64,000 nt of DNA from Paramuribaculum sp. (GTDB lineage: Bacteria; Bacteroidota; Bacteroidia; Bacteroidales; Muribaculaceae), in the NCBI GenBank assembly GCA_022511125.1, contig JAFLSD010000002.1, positions 219,749 through 283,748 on the forward strand, given 5' to 3'. The first letter of the stretch is position 1, and every line of letters begins with the position of its first letter. A model generated the notes under the pieces. That model was not told the DNA's origin. It saw nothing but the letters and a program-made list of their open reading frames with translations, and made no database searches. Shown one piece after another: positions 9,715 through 19,117 of this stretch. The translations under genes were made by a program, and so were the position numbers.

Positions 9715-9746
9715 ATTGAGCAGATAATTATTTTTGTATAATTTTG
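9715..9746 (+). promoter_or_regulatory. Promoter for the symporter-family carrier and Crp-type gene
   Basis: ATTG (9715-9718), 20-nt spacer, TAATTTTG (9739-9746), ending 10 nt before the ATG at 9757. A second TAATTTTG at 9688-9695 could be an upstream alternative start point. Confidence 0.6.
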
Positions 9747-9756
9747 CAGTCGGATT

Positions 9757-10689
9757 ATGAGAGCGGCGGTTTTGCGACAGAAAATTAAAGTGTGGATGCT
9801 TCCGGTTGCGATGTTGATCGGAATTATATTCCATGATTCAATAGGTAAGCTTGAGTTTCTGGCTCCGTGGCTTATTTTCGCTATGCTGCTCGTGACTTTT
9901 TGTCGCGTAGAACCGCGCCGATTACGATTCTCAGGATTGTCATGGAAACTCATAGCCGTTCAGTTTGTAGGCTCGCTCGCAGTCTTTTTCGCACTTTTGC
10001 CCCTAAACCGGGATATCGCCGCCGGTGCATTTATTGTCGTTTTCTGCCCGACAGCCACGGCCGCACCTGTAGTGACACACATGCTGGGAGGCGATATCGA
10101 CAAAGTCGTTGCTTATTCAATTTTGTCGAATATGGTCGTCGCATTCACAGCCCCATTGATTTTCACTCTTATGGGCACGGCGGAGGTTCACTTCCTTGAT
10201 GCAGTGCGTTCCACCGCTCTTAAAGTGATGCCCCTCATAATAGCTCCTCTGGTTGTCGCTCTGATTATGATGAAAATAACTCCGAAAACCCACGAGACTT
10301 TAGCCCATCATGCAGGTATTTCTTTCTATATCTGGGCTTTGTCGCTGATCATAGTAGTCGGCAATTCTACATCTCGTGTATTAGCCGAACCGACATCATT
10401 GATCCCCGTGATGATAGCTCTCGCCGGAGTTTCTCTGATTCTTTGCCTCGGTCAATTCGGCATAGGACGACTTATAGGCCGAAGGGAAGGCGATCCAGTA
10501 TCGGGGGCGCAGTCACTCGGACAGAAAAACACTGTTTTGGCGATCTGGATGGCTTTGACATGGCTCAATCCGGTTGTTTCAGTTGCCCCGGCAGCATACG
10601 TGGCTTGGCAGAACACTGTCAACTCTTTACAGATATTCATCAAGCAAAAATCAACAAAAAACAATAATGCCCATGGACAATATGTATGA
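9757..10689 (+). CDS. Bile acid:sodium symporter (BASS/SBF)-family transporter
   Basis: 310-aa polytopic inner-membrane protein with about eight to nine hydrophobic segments. Family signatures are visible: CPTATAAPVVTHMLGGD in the first half, and GQKNTVLAIWMA followed by TWLNP and APAAYVAWQN in the second. These are the regions where BASS proteins bind sodium and substrate. The family moves bile acids, pantoate, pyruvate and other organic anions; the substrate here cannot be read from sequence. The last 23 nt overlap the start of the Crp/Fnr gene, so the two are probably translated together and the regulator may respond to the transported compound (inference). Confidence 0.85.
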   Translation: MRAAVLRQKIKVWMLPVAMLIGIIFHDSIGKLEFLAPWLIFAMLLVTFCRVEPRRLRFSGLSWKLIAVQFVGSLAVFFALLPLNRDIAAGAFIVVFCPTATAAPVVTHMLGGDIDKVVAYSILSNMVVAFTAPLIFTLMGTAEVHFLDAVRSTALKVMPLIIAPLVVALIMMKITPKTHETLAHHAGISFYIWALSLIIVVGNSTSRVLAEPTSLIPVMIALAGVSLILCLGQFGIGRLIGRREGDPVSGAQSLGQKNTVLAIWMALTWLNPVVSVAPAAYVAWQNTVNSLQIFIKQKSTKNNNAHGQYV

Positions 10690-11359
10690 CACCCTCTTAT
10701 CTCTTCCTCTTTTCAAAGGAGTGTCTTTTGCCCAGGTTTTCGAACTCATAGGCAACTCGCGTTTTCATTTCCTTAAATATTTGACAGGAGAGAAGATAGT
10801 AGATGTCGGAGAACCTTGCACACACATCAAGTTTATCGTTTCCGGAAAAGTGCGTTCCACTATAGCTAATTCCGACGGACGTTTTAGAGTTTCCCAGACT
10901 CTAACGGCTCCCGAAGTCATTTCACCGGAATATCTTTTCGGACTTTCACCGTTTTATCCCTGTTCAGTCACTGCACTGGAAACCACGGGAATAATGCAGA
11001 TTACCAAGAACGACTACATGCGAATGCTTTCGGCTAACGAGATTTTCCTCTACAATTACACTAATCTGCTTTCGATGAAAGCCCAGAAAGCCGTCGACGG
11101 CATCCTTGCTGTAACTGCCGGATCGCTGGAGGAACGCATAGCATTCTGGATAGCAAGTCTCAGCTCGTCGGGTGGAACTGACATCGCGCTAACATGCCGT
11201 CAACGAGATCTTTATTCGCTTTTCGGAGTCCAACGCTCGTCGTTCGTCTCTACCCTCGAAGGGATGCGAAGCCGGGGACTCATAACATTCGACCATCATG
11301 AGATACGAGTAGTTTCAAGGCGCGATCTTCTCGATCTCCTCTCTACCCCCACCGAATAA
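10667..11359 (+). CDS. Crp/Fnr-family transcriptional regulator
   Basis: 230-aa cytoplasmic regulator from the ATG at 10667 (a second ATG lies at 10673). An in-frame upstream extension is rejected because it reads through the end of the carrier gene. The N-terminal half is a cyclic-nucleotide-binding-like beta-roll (KYLTGEKIVDVGEPCTHIKF, then VSGKVRS). The C-terminal half is a winged helix (ALTCRQRDLYSLFGVQRSSF as the recognition region). No Fnr-type Cys cluster is present, so an iron-sulfur oxygen sensor is unlikely. It overlaps the carrier gene by 23 nt and is probably in the same transcript. The ligand is unknown. Confidence 0.85.
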   Translation: MPMDNMYDTLLSLPLFKGVSFAQVFELIGNSRFHFLKYLTGEKIVDVGEPCTHIKFIVSGKVRSTIANSDGRFRVSQTLTAPEVISPEYLFGLSPFYPCSVTALETTGIMQITKNDYMRMLSANEIFLYNYTNLLSMKAQKAVDGILAVTAGSLEERIAFWIASLSSSGGTDIALTCRQRDLYSLFGVQRSSFVSTLEGMRSRGLITFDHHEIRVVSRRDLLDLLSTPTE

Positions 11360-11390
11360 AACCCTTGAGAATAGCCTCGCTGTGCTTGAC

Positions 11391-11418
11391 GGCTTATCAG
11401 ACTACGTCCTGATAATCC
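11391..11418. terminator. Hairpin between convergent genes
   Basis: TTATCAG (11394-11400) pairs with CTGATAA (11409-11415), with two further G-C pairs beyond one mismatch. No T-run follows on either strand, so terminator function is only possible. Confidence 0.35.
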
Positions 11419-11423
11419 CGACC

Positions 11424-13220
11424 TTAATGAGAGGCACGCTTACGTTCTGTTTCGTCAAGGATTATCTTGCGAATACGTAGATGACGCGGCGTAACTTCCA
11501 CATATTCGTCTTCCTTAATGTATTCGAGCGCCTCTTCAAGCGAAAATACTACGGGCGGAATGATGCGTGCTTTGTCATCGGCTCCCGATGCTCGCATATT
11601 GGTAAGCTTTTTCGATTTGGTGACGTTGACCACTATATCGTTTTCTTTGGCGTTTTCGCCCACTACCTGACCGGCGTAAACTTCTTCCTGTGGGAATATG
11701 AAAAAGCGGCCGCGATCCTGAAGCTTGTCTATTGCATAAGCATAGGCCGTACCGGCTTCCATTGCTATCAACGAACCGTTTACGCGTCGTTCTATTTCTC
11801 CTTTCCAGGGTTGATATTCATGAAAACGATGAGCCATAATCGCTTCGCCGGCTGAAGCAGTCAGGACGTTGTTACGAAGTCCGATGATTCCGCGGGAAGG
11901 AATGAGAAATTCGATATGGACGCGGTCGTTTTGGGTCGTCATGGAAGTCATTTCTCCTTTGCGCCTTGTGACCATATCAATCATCTTGGAAGCATACTCC
12001 TCAGGGACATTGATTGTAAGCAGCTCCACTGGCTCGCATTTCTGGCCATCGATCTCACGTATAATCACCTGCGGCTGACCCACCTGCAGTTCATAGCCTT
12101 CGCGGCGCATTGTCTCGATAAGCACCGACAGATGGAGCACTCCGCGGCCATAGACAGTCCAGACATCTTCGCGATCGGCTTTTTCGACGCGTAGAGCAAG
12201 GTTTCGGTCAAGTTCACGGATGAGGCGGTCACCGATATGACGAGAAGTCACATATTTGCCATCTCTACCGAAGAACGGCGAGTCGTTGATTGTAAACGAC
12301 ATTGACATCGTCGGCTCATCGATTGCAATCCGTGGCAACGCTTCAGGAGTTTCCGGATCGGCTATAGTATCGCCTATTTCAAATCCTTCTATGCCGACTA
12401 AAGCACAGATGTCGCCGCTGCTCACAGAAGCTACACGCTTGCGTCCCATACCCTCGAACACGTGAAGCTCTTTGATTTTCTGGCGAACGATCGAACCGTC
12501 CTTCTTCATGAGAGCCACAGTCATACCTTCGCGTAGTTCACCTCTGTGAACGCGACCAATAGCTATACGGCCTACATAAGAAGAGAAGTCAAGCGACGTT
12601 ATGAGCATCTGAGCCGGCCCTTCCAGAGTGACCGGAGCCGGAATATAGTCGATGATTGCATCGAGAACCGCGGTGATATCCGACGTAGGTTCACGCCAGT
12701 CAAGACTCATCCACCCTTGTTTCGCAGAACCGTAGACTGTGGGGAAGTCGAGTTGCTCCTCGGTTGCATCAAGATTGCACATCAGGTCGAACACCATTTC
12801 TTGCACTTCGTCCGGGCGGCAGTTCGGTTTGTCTACCTTATTGATCACCACAACGGGCTTCAATCCCATCTGAATGGCTTTCTGAAGCACAAAACGGGTC
12901 TGAGGCATTGGGCCTTCGAATGCGTCGACGAGAAGCAGACATCCGTCGGCCATATTGAGCACACGTTCCACTTCTCCGCCGAAATCAGCGTGCCCCGGAG
13001 TGTCGATTATGTTGATTTTATAATTTTTATAGTTGATCGATACGTTTTTGGAAAGTATCGTGATGCCGCGTTCACGCTCCAGATCATTGTTGTCGAGTAT
13101 GAGCTCTCCGGTGTTCTGATTGTCTCGGAAAAGATTTCCGGCCATAAGCATTTTGTCCACCAGAGTCGTTTTACCGTGGTCTACGTGGGCGATTATAGCG
13201 ATATTTCGTATGTTCTGCAT
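11424..13220 (-). CDS. typA: Translational GTPase TypA/BipA
   Basis: Ribosome-binding GTPase linked to 50S assembly and stress or low-temperature growth (family knowledge). From the ATG at 13220 it is 598 aa, the usual length; a longer frame upstream is not conserved-looking and crosses the promoter. GTPase motifs: G1 AHVDHGKT (11-18), switch I region ERERGITI (48-55), DTPGH (73-77), NKVD (about 127-130). Domains II, III/V and the TypA-specific C-terminal domain follow ([19 protein letters not shown] at the end). It is divergent from tsaD with 79 nt between the starts. Confidence 0.97.
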   Translation of the reverse strand: MQNIRNIAIIAHVDHGKTTLVDKMLMAGNLFRDNQNTGELILDNNDLERERGITILSKNVSINYKNYKINIIDTPGHADFGGEVERVLNMADGCLLLVDAFEGPMPQTRFVLQKAIQMGLKPVVVINKVDKPNCRPDEVQEMVFDLMCNLDATEEQLDFPTVYGSAKQGWMSLDWREPTSDITAVLDAIIDYIPAPVTLEGPAQMLITSLDFSSYVGRIAIGRVHRGELREGMTVALMKKDGSIVRQKIKELHVFEGMGRKRVASVSSGDICALVGIEGFEIGDTIADPETPEALPRIAIDEPTMSMSFTINDSPFFGRDGKYVTSRHIGDRLIRELDRNLALRVEKADREDVWTVYGRGVLHLSVLIETMRREGYELQVGQPQVIIREIDGQKCEPVELLTINVPEEYASKMIDMVTRRKGEMTSMTTQNDRVHIEFLIPSRGIIGLRNNVLTASAGEAIMAHRFHEYQPWKGEIERRVNGSLIAMEAGTAYAYAIDKLQDRGRFFIFPQEEVYAGQVVGENAKENDIVVNVTKSKKLTNMRASGADDKARIIPPVVFSLEEALEYIKEDEYVEVTPRHLRIRKIILDETERKRASH

Positions 13221-13243
13221 GACTGTAAAGAATTTTTCGGGCG

Positions 13244-13281
13244 CAAAGTTAGTCATATTTTTCCAAACAATAGTAACTTTG
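13244..13281. promoter_or_regulatory. Divergent -7 boxes of typA and tsaD
   Basis: TAACTTTG on the minus strand at 13251-13244 serves typA, and TAACTTTG on the plus strand at 13274-13281 serves tsaD. The -33 elements are not clear. The two initiation regions point away from each other within about 40 nt. Confidence 0.6.
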
Positions 13282-13299
13282 CCATGCCTAAAAGACAAG

Positions 13300-14334
13300 A
13301 TGACAATGGCAAAAGATAGGAAGATTAGGATAATAGGTATCGAATCGTCGTGCGACGATACGTCAGCTGCCGTAATCGAGGACGGCTTGTTGCTGTCCAA
13401 TGTGATAGCGAGCCAGAAGATTCATGAAGAATATGGCGGAGTGGTGCCTGAACTCGCATCGAGAGCTCATCAGCAGAATATTGTCCCCGTTGTCGCTGCC
13501 GCCCTCAGAGAGGCCGGGCTCAAACCCACCGACTTGTCGGCCATTGCATTCACGCGAGGCCCGGGACTGTTAGGATCGCTTTTGGTCGGGACATCGTTCG
13601 CCAAAGGGATGTCCTTAGGACTACGCTGTCCTATAATCGACGTTAACCATCTGCACGGCCATGTCCTCTCGCATTTCATTCGTCGCCATGAGGATGACCC
13701 TGTGCCCGAGTTCCCGTTTTTATGCATGCTCGTGTCAGGCGGCAACAGTCAGCTGATTTTGGTAAGAAGTGCTCGCGATATGGAAATCATAGGCCGCACT
13801 ATCGACGATGCTGCAGGTGAGGCATTCGACAAGTGTGCCAAGGTGATGGGACTCCCCTACCCCGGAGGACCCCATATCGACCGTCTCGCCTCAGTAGGCG
13901 ATCCGCAAAAATTTAAGTTCGCTAAACCCCATGTGCCGGGTCTTGACTATAGTTTCAGCGGTCTGAAAACTTCGTTTCTTTATACCCTTCGGGACGCTCT
14001 GACAGAGAACCCTAATTTTATTGACGAGAACAAGGCCGACCTTGCTGCGTCACTACAGAAAACTATCATCGAGATTCTTTTGGATAAGCTTAAGAAAGCT
14101 GTCAAGGAGACGGGCGTTAGAACCGTCGCTATCGGAGGTGGTGTCTCCGCTAATTCGGGAGTTAGGAAGGCCGTGGAGAATTATTGCAAATCCGCCGGGC
14201 TTCACGCATTTATCCCCCCGCGTGAATTTACTACCGATAATGCCGCTATGGTGGCGATTGCAGGTTATTTTAAATATTTGGACGGCGATTTCTGTCGCTA
14301 CGATGCTGTGCCCTACGCCCGCGTAGAAGTTTAG
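13300..14334 (+). CDS. tsaD: tRNA threonylcarbamoyladenosine synthase component TsaD
   Basis: Transfers the threonylcarbamoyl group to A37 of ANN-decoding tRNAs, together with TsaB and TsaE. 344 aa from the ATG at 13300; ATG 13306 is an equally good start, and both lie downstream of the -7 box at 13274. Family motifs: GIESSCDDTSAAV near the N-terminus, metal-binding NHLHGH, VSGGNSQL (Asn where many have His), DDAAGEAFDK, and the C-terminal GGGVSANSGVR and FTTDNAAMVA. cinA follows after 21 nt on the same strand. Confidence 0.97.
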   Translation: MTMAKDRKIRIIGIESSCDDTSAAVIEDGLLLSNVIASQKIHEEYGGVVPELASRAHQQNIVPVVAAALREAGLKPTDLSAIAFTRGPGLLGSLLVGTSFAKGMSLGLRCPIIDVNHLHGHVLSHFIRRHEDDPVPEFPFLCMLVSGGNSQLILVRSARDMEIIGRTIDDAAGEAFDKCAKVMGLPYPGGPHIDRLASVGDPQKFKFAKPHVPGLDYSFSGLKTSFLYTLRDALTENPNFIDENKADLAASLQKTIIEILLDKLKKAVKETGVRTVAIGGGVSANSGVRKAVENYCKSAGLHAFIPPREFTTDNAAMVAIAGYFKYLDGDFCRYDAVPYARVEV

Positions 14335-14355
14335 TGAATACATAAATTCTTTGTT

Positions 14356-15621
14356 ATGGAAAGAAAGATTGCTGTAGTATGCATTGGCGACGAACTGCTC
14401 ATAGGCCAGGTGACAGACACCAACAGCGGCGATATAGCACGATATGTTGAGCCGCGAGGTTGGCAAGTGACATACGTGCAGATAACCGGCGACGACAAAC
14501 GGTCTATAAAGGAGTCAATCGACAGGGCTTTCGATGTTTCCAATGTGGTTATTACTACGGGTGGTTTAGGACCCACCAAGGATGATATCACTAAAAGTGT
14601 GCTTCTCGAATACTTCGGAGGAGAATTGAAAGAAGATCCTGCAGTGCTGGAAAATGTAAAAAAAGTGATAGAACGCAGGGGATTGAAAATCAACGATCTC
14701 ACAGCAGCTCAAGCTATAGTGCCGACATCATGCAGAGTAATACAGAATCGCGTTGGCACGGCACCGGTTATGTGGTTCGAAAAAAACGGAAAGATACTTG
14801 TCGCTATGCCGGGAGTGCCTTTCGAAACGAGGGAGATGTTCCGCTCCGAAGTTTTTCCGATACTTCAGCAAAAATTCCCTTCCAACGAAGTTTTACTTCA
14901 TCACACTGTCCTCGTATCAGGCATTTCCGAATCTGCGTTGGCCACGTTGCTTGAACCGTGGGAAAACTCTCTGCCCGAGGGGTTTCATTTAGCATATCTG
15001 CCAAAACCGGGACTTATAAGACTACGCTTCGATGGACATTTTGCCAAAGGAAGTGAGGAGACTGTAGGACGGCAGACGATGGATGCACTCACATCCGAAC
15101 TGATAGCTCTCTGCGGCGATAATTTCCTTTACGACGGCGACATGACTCCCGCAGAAATCCTCTTAGCAGAACTCAAAGATAGAAAGATGACAGTATCAAC
15201 GGCCGAAAGCTGTACGGGAGGGGGTATAGCTTCCGCTCTGACAGCTATTCCAGGCGCTTCCGAAGCGGTTCTCTGTGGCGTTGTGGCCTATAGCAACAGT
15301 ATCAAACAGAGCGTTTTGGGAGTAAATCCGACGACGCTCATGGAACATGGTGCCGTCTCCTTGGAGACTGTCAGCCAGATGGCAGAGGGGGCGCGCCGAA
15401 TCAGCGGCTCCGACATAGCGATTGCCACAAGCGGAATTGCAGGACCCGGAGGTGCTACGAAAACAAAACCGGTGGGCACCGTGGCTATTGCCATTGCGGA
15501 TTCCACCGGCTGTTATAAAGAATTATTTCATTTCCCGGGCGACAGACAGAGGGTCATAGAACGGAGCGTGATGACCGCTTTAGTATTAGCCATCCGTTGT
15601 CTTAGAGCCGCCAATCATTGA
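14356..15621 (+). CDS. cinA: CinA-family nicotinamide mononucleotide amidase/ADP-ribose pyrophosphatase-type protein
   Basis: 421 aa, the full two-domain CinA length. The N-terminal MoCF-like domain carries GDELLIGQVTDTN and TTGGLGPTKDD. The C-terminal PncC-like NMN deamidase domain carries STAESCTGGGIASALT, GVVAYSNSIK and ATSGIAGPGG. It salvages NMN formed by NAD-dependent reactions; competence in Bacteroidota is not implied. It lies 21 nt behind tsaD, probably in one transcript. Its last 7 nt overlap the end of the convergent M48 peptidase gene. Confidence 0.95.
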   Translation: MERKIAVVCIGDELLIGQVTDTNSGDIARYVEPRGWQVTYVQITGDDKRSIKESIDRAFDVSNVVITTGGLGPTKDDITKSVLLEYFGGELKEDPAVLENVKKVIERRGLKINDLTAAQAIVPTSCRVIQNRVGTAPVMWFEKNGKILVAMPGVPFETREMFRSEVFPILQQKFPSNEVLLHHTVLVSGISESALATLLEPWENSLPEGFHLAYLPKPGLIRLRFDGHFAKGSEETVGRQTMDALTSELIALCGDNFLYDGDMTPAEILLAELKDRKMTVSTAESCTGGGIASALTAIPGASEAVLCGVVAYSNSIKQSVLGVNPTTLMEHGAVSLETVSQMAEGARRISGSDIAIATSGIAGPGGATKTKPVGTVAIAIADSTGCYKELFHFPGDRQRVIERSVMTALVLAIRCLRAANH

Positions 15622-16436
15622 ATGTTGCAGCCTTCGGGAGCAGCGATCTTGTCTTTTTTACATTTGTCAACGATATGCTTGATGCGCTTGTCGGTCGAGG
15701 GGTGCGACGAGAACATCTTCTGCAGAGCGCTTGCCTTAGCTCCCGATTCCAGCTCTTTAAGTTTAGAGAAAGCCATAGCCATAGCCCACGGATTTTTGCC
15801 TTTTGACTTGAGGAAATCGTAGCCATAGTCGTCGGCATTGCTTTCCTGTTTCTGGGAGAACTTCGAATTGACGAGAGTTTCGCCGAGAGCACCAAGTTGA
15901 GAGTCGGTCAGGACGCGAGCGGTTGAGCTTACAGCTCCTACGCCGTCAAGCAAAGCCGAAGTAAGAAGCGCGTTCTTAAAAGCGTTCTTTGTGTCTGCAT
16001 GTGCCACGTGGCCTATTTCATGACCGATAACGCCTAACACCTCGTCATCGCTCATCAGATCCATAAGTCCCGTGTATACACGGATGCTGCCGTCGGCGCA
16101 TGCGAAAGCGTTCACATCGTCCGTCACATAAACTTTGAAATTCAGGGGCAGACCATTGAGATCGTCGATCCCTTCGGTCAGTTTTTTGAGACGGATAGTG
16201 TAGGGACTGTTGTCGGGGGCTATCTTGTTCTGCTTATCGGAATAAGCCACGTATTCGGCCACGTATGCACGGATATCGTCATCCGAAAGAGTTATCGCAT
16301 TTGCCACTTTCTTCGCACTGCTGATTGCTTTGCCCCAACTGAACTGTGCATTTGCTGACGAACTGATGAAAATCAGCAGCAACGAGGCCAGCAGCAACGA
16401 TTTACTTTTAATACCTTTCAAAAATATTGATTTCAT
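15615..16436 (-). CDS. Secreted M48-family zinc metallopeptidase
   Basis: 273 aa from the ATG at 16436. An upstream in-frame extension would start within the -7 box and is rejected. The signal peptide ends SANA-Q (cleavage near residue 30). Zinc site HEIGH (139-143) with catalytic Glu140; the third ligand is probably Glu198 in ESNAD. This is the LoiP/Oma1-type arrangement of a periplasmic peptidase for envelope protein quality control (family role; targets unknown). The stop overlaps that of convergent cinA by 7 nt. Confidence 0.9.
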   Translation of the reverse strand: MKSIFLKGIKSKSLLLASLLLIFISSSANAQFSWGKAISSAKKVANAITLSDDDIRAYVAEYVAYSDKQNKIAPDNSPYTIRLKKLTEGIDDLNGLPLNFKVYVTDDVNAFACADGSIRVYTGLMDLMSDDEVLGVIGHEIGHVAHADTKNAFKNALLTSALLDGVGAVSSTARVLTDSQLGALGETLVNSKFSQKQESNADDYGYDFLKSKGKNPWAMAMAFSKLKELESGAKASALQKMFSSHPSTDKRIKHIVDKCKKDKIAAPEGCNIQ

Positions 16437-16472
16437 AGCTCTGTAGTTAATATTTTTTGCGTTTTTCTGATG

Positions 16473-16480
16473 CAAAATTA
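16473..16480 (-). promoter_or_regulatory. -7 box of the M48 peptidase gene
   Basis: TAATTTTG on the minus strand, 37 nt upstream of the ATG at 16436. The surrounding run of about 24 nt (16466-16489) is repeated exactly at 49506-49529 before the esterase gene. Confidence 0.6.
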
Positions 16481-16501
16481 AACAAAAAAGGTTTTTTCAC
16501 G

Positions 16502-16509
16502 TATCTTTG
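16502..16509 (+). promoter_or_regulatory. -7 box for the small secreted protein at 16537
   Basis: TATCTTTG (TAnnTTTG) ends 27 nt before the ATG at 16537. It is back to back with the M48 promoter. Confidence 0.5.
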
Positions 16510-16536
16510 TGTTATTAAAAATTTAAATCCATCGAT

Positions 16537-16965
16537 ATGAAAAAATTATTTACACTCCCGACCTTGATTCTTTTAGTCATGGTTTCTCTCGTGACTCTCG
16601 AATCGAAAGCCCAGAAACAGTCAGAATTCATGAAATTGTTGGCTACAGAAATGAACAAATCGTGCCCTACTGAAGCAGGTGCCGGTATGGTCATGACGAA
16701 GATTTCATATATCGACAATTACTTTGAGTTTAATTTCACAAACGATGAAACAACAGCTACGATGGCAGAAATCATCGACAATAAGTCGGTTTTCAAAAAC
16801 ACTCTTCTTTCCACTATGGCGGAAGGCTTCAAGGATCCGACTGTAGCCGCAATATTGAAAGATTCTAAAACCGGTTTTAAATTTAACATCCGCGGAAAAA
16901 AATCCGAACGAAGATGTACTTTTACTGTTACCAACGACGAACTACTCAATGCAATCGGACATTAA
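16537..16965 (+). CDS. Small secreted protein of unknown function
   Basis: 142 aa. A clear signal peptide (MKKLFTLPTLILLVMVSLV, cleavage after SKA near residue 25) leaves a mature protein of about 117 residues. The mature part is a mixed alpha/beta sequence with the segment FKFNIRGKKSERRCTFTVTN near the end and two Cys residues that could form a disulfide. I do not recognise the family. The next gene (17026) is also a small secreted protein on the same strand after 60 nt, so the two may be co-transcribed. Confidence 0.7.
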   Translation: MKKLFTLPTLILLVMVSLVTLESKAQKQSEFMKLLATEMNKSCPTEAGAGMVMTKISYIDNYFEFNFTNDETTATMAEIIDNKSVFKNTLLSTMAEGFKDPTVAAILKDSKTGFKFNIRGKKSERRCTFTVTNDELLNAIGH

Positions 16966-17025
16966 CCACCGGACACTATAATTTAATTAATTCCAGTTAT
17001 TCATTCACTTTTCAAAGTCAATTCT

Positions 17026-17631
17026 ATGAAATTAAGAACATTAATCTCGGCTTTAGCTATCTCTCTGTTAGCCATAGGCTTCTCAACAGCCGATATCAAT
17101 GCTCAAAAAAGAAGCAGCCACAGATCGGGAGGCAAAACTCACCGCACATCCCAAACAACACATACAACCTCCAGCCTGCTGTCGATCAGCACTTTCTGCC
17201 AAAATTTAATCAAAGAAAAAGGGTGGAACTCATACGGTATCTCGCGTGCACTCGCAACGAAATTGCAAGGCATTAAAAGTTCTGAGGAAATCGAGGAAAA
17301 TCTAAAGAAATTAGGTTTCGAATGTATTTCAAAAGAGACAAAGAAGGAATACGACGATATGGCAGAATATTATTATGACAAAATAGTAGCAACGTACGTG
17401 AAACAAACCGACGATGGGCAGATAAAGATTAGTCAGGATAGCTGGGACTACACAATCCAGTTCCCCACTGCCGCTCAAAAGGACAGTTTTATGAAGACTG
17501 TTACATCAGCCGGTTATAAAGGTAATGGAGATGGGGATTACTCAGTTCCTGGAAACGAAGAAGCCTATTGGGTTGGAATCAGCATTCGTGTAGAAGGCAA
17601 TCAGGTGATGATAAGACCTCATGCCGGTTAA
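17026..17631 (+). CDS. Secreted protein of unknown function
   Basis: 201 aa with a signal peptide ending INA-Q (about residue 26). A Ser/Thr/His/Lys-rich linker (about 28-52) precedes a compact domain starting SISTFCQNLIKEKGW. The domain contains LGFECISK and ends with a strand NQVMIRPHAG. The lipoprotein at 19600-20166 has a loosely similar plan (a helix, KKLKELGF, then beta strands ending NTVTIES), which may reflect a shared fold; this is weak. A strong terminator follows 12 nt after the stop. Confidence 0.7.
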   Translation: MKLRTLISALAISLLAIGFSTADINAQKRSSHRSGGKTHRTSQTTHTTSSLLSISTFCQNLIKEKGWNSYGISRALATKLQGIKSSEEIEENLKKLGFECISKETKKEYDDMAEYYYDKIVATYVKQTDDGQIKISQDSWDYTIQFPTAAQKDSFMKTVTSAGYKGNGDGDYSVPGNEEAYWVGISIRVEGNQVMIRPHAG

Positions 17632-17643
17632 ATACGACAGTCT

Positions 17644-17687
17644 TAAAAAATGGCGGAGACGACCCTCTCGGTTCTCCGCCGTTTTTT
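17644..17687. terminator. Bidirectional intrinsic terminator
   Basis: GGCGGAGA (17652-17659) pairs with TCTCCGCC (17673-17680). An A-run precedes and a T-run follows, so it can stop transcription from either side. It ends the 16537-17631 gene pair. Confidence 0.85.
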
Positions 17688-17843
17688 ATATCCTGTTATC
17701 AAATAGTTTAAGCTATCATTACTATTAAAGACGATATCGTCAGACATGGACTCACTGAGTTTTTTTCATCATCATTAATTGATCATATTCCCGCAAATAA
17801 TTTTAAAAACCTCTCTTATAAATTGATTTTCCATTTAGTTTCA

Positions 17844-17851
17844 TACCTTTG
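17844..17851 (+). promoter_or_regulatory. -7 box of the CapA-family gene
   Basis: TACCTTTG, 26 nt before the ATG at 17878. ATTG at 17822-17825 is a possible -33 with an 18-nt spacer. Confidence 0.5.
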
Positions 17852-17877
17852 CAAATAACAAACTCATTAATAATTTC

Positions 17878-19020
17878 ATGGTACTAAAACGACTTCAATA
17901 CAATATCTTGCTTCCGGTTCTCCTTCTTGTTGCGGTTGCGTGCACTGGGCGAACTACAGCGCAGGAAACATCAGAAATACCTCAGGATAGTGTGAGCGCG
18001 AACGCTCCTCAGCGGCAACTCCCCGAAAGCGTGACAATAGCCTTCACCGGCGACATCATGATGGGAACCACTTTCCCCGATTCTATTCATGGAACCGGAC
18101 TTCCCCCCAACGGCGGCAAAAACATTTTCGACGATGTCCGCGATGTTATCTCGTCTGCCGATTTTGCCGGTGGCAATCTTGAGGGAAGCTTCCTTAACGG
18201 CCCGGGCAAGCGTCGCCCCATGACCAACCCCAAAACTTACTTTATTTTTCGCATGCCTCCCGAATACGTAACTAATCTCCTTGAAGCCGGATACGATTTT
18301 GTAGGCATCGCAAACAATCATATCAACGATTTTGGAGAACCCGGACGCCAGTCGACAATGAAAACACTCCGCGATGCCGGGTTGGCTCATGCCGGACTTA
18401 TGAAATACTGCGAAACAGCCTATGTTGAGCGTAACGGTGTGGTCTTCGGTGTGGCTCAGGTAGGTCATGGCGACAACAACGTCGACGTCAACAATCTTGA
18501 CGAAGTGAGAAGAGTCGTGCGCCAGATGCGCGATTCGGCCGACATTGTGATTCTCTCCTTCCATGGAGGAGCAGAAGGGTCGGCCCACACTCATGTTCCC
18601 GGCAAACTTGAATACTATGTAGGGGAGAAACGCGGCGATGTCAAAGCTGTGGCTCATGCCGCGATCGATGCCGGAGCGGATGTCGTATTCGGTCATGGAC
18701 CTCACGTTGTCCGGGGAGCCGAGCTTTATAAGGATCATCCGATATTTTATTCTCTCGGAAACTTCTGCACACCTTACCGCATGGGCATAGCCGGTCTTAC
18801 AGGCCAAGCACCGGTTGCAGTTGTCGAACTTGATATGGACGGTAAATTTCTCGGAGGAAAAATCCACTCTTTCATCCAGCAACGAGGCAAAGGTCCCCGC
18901 AAAGACCCCACCAATAGCGCAGCTCGTCAGATTCGTACGCTTTCGCGCCAGGATTTTCCCGACTCCCCTCTCCGCATAGCCGACGACGGAACCCTCTCCC
19001 GCGCCTCAGGAAACGAATAG
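17878..19020 (+). CDS. CapA-family (PgsA-like) metallophosphatase-fold protein
   Basis: 380 aa with a signal peptide and a possible lipobox (VAVACTG, Cys22). The CapA fold is seen in order: FTGDIMMGTTF, GNLEGSF, GIANNHINDFGEPG, SFHGGAEG, GHGPHVVRG and YSLGNF. These are the Asp/Asn/His metal-ligand motifs of the calcineurin-like superfamily. CapA/PgsA proteins take part in poly-gamma-glutamate or other envelope polymer synthesis, but most stand-alone members are uncharacterised. No pgsB/C partner is nearby, so the role is open. It is a single-gene unit with a terminator on both sides. Confidence 0.88.
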   Translation: MVLKRLQYNILLPVLLLVAVACTGRTTAQETSEIPQDSVSANAPQRQLPESVTIAFTGDIMMGTTFPDSIHGTGLPPNGGKNIFDDVRDVISSADFAGGNLEGSFLNGPGKRRPMTNPKTYFIFRMPPEYVTNLLEAGYDFVGIANNHINDFGEPGRQSTMKTLRDAGLAHAGLMKYCETAYVERNGVVFGVAQVGHGDNNVDVNNLDEVRRVVRQMRDSADIVILSFHGGAEGSAHTHVPGKLEYYVGEKRGDVKAVAHAAIDAGADVVFGHGPHVVRGAELYKDHPIFYSLGNFCTPYRMGIAGLTGQAPVAVVELDMDGKFLGGKIHSFIQQRGKGPRKDPTNSAARQIRTLSRQDFPDSPLRIADDGTLSRASGNE

Positions 19021-19064
19021 ACCACGCTGACATTTCTGCCACTAACCGGCAGATTTAACGACAC

Positions 19065-19102
19065 AAAGACAGGGATATATCGATCGATATATCCCTGTCT
19101 TT
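19065..19102. terminator. 38-nt perfect palindrome, bidirectional terminator
   Basis: The whole 38 nt is self-complementary around 19083/19084, with a core AGACAGGGATATATCG and its complement. It starts with an AAAG run and ends in CTTTT, between the convergent CapA and 19118-19582 genes. Confidence 0.8.
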
Positions 19103-19117
19103 TCTGTTTATGAGAAG

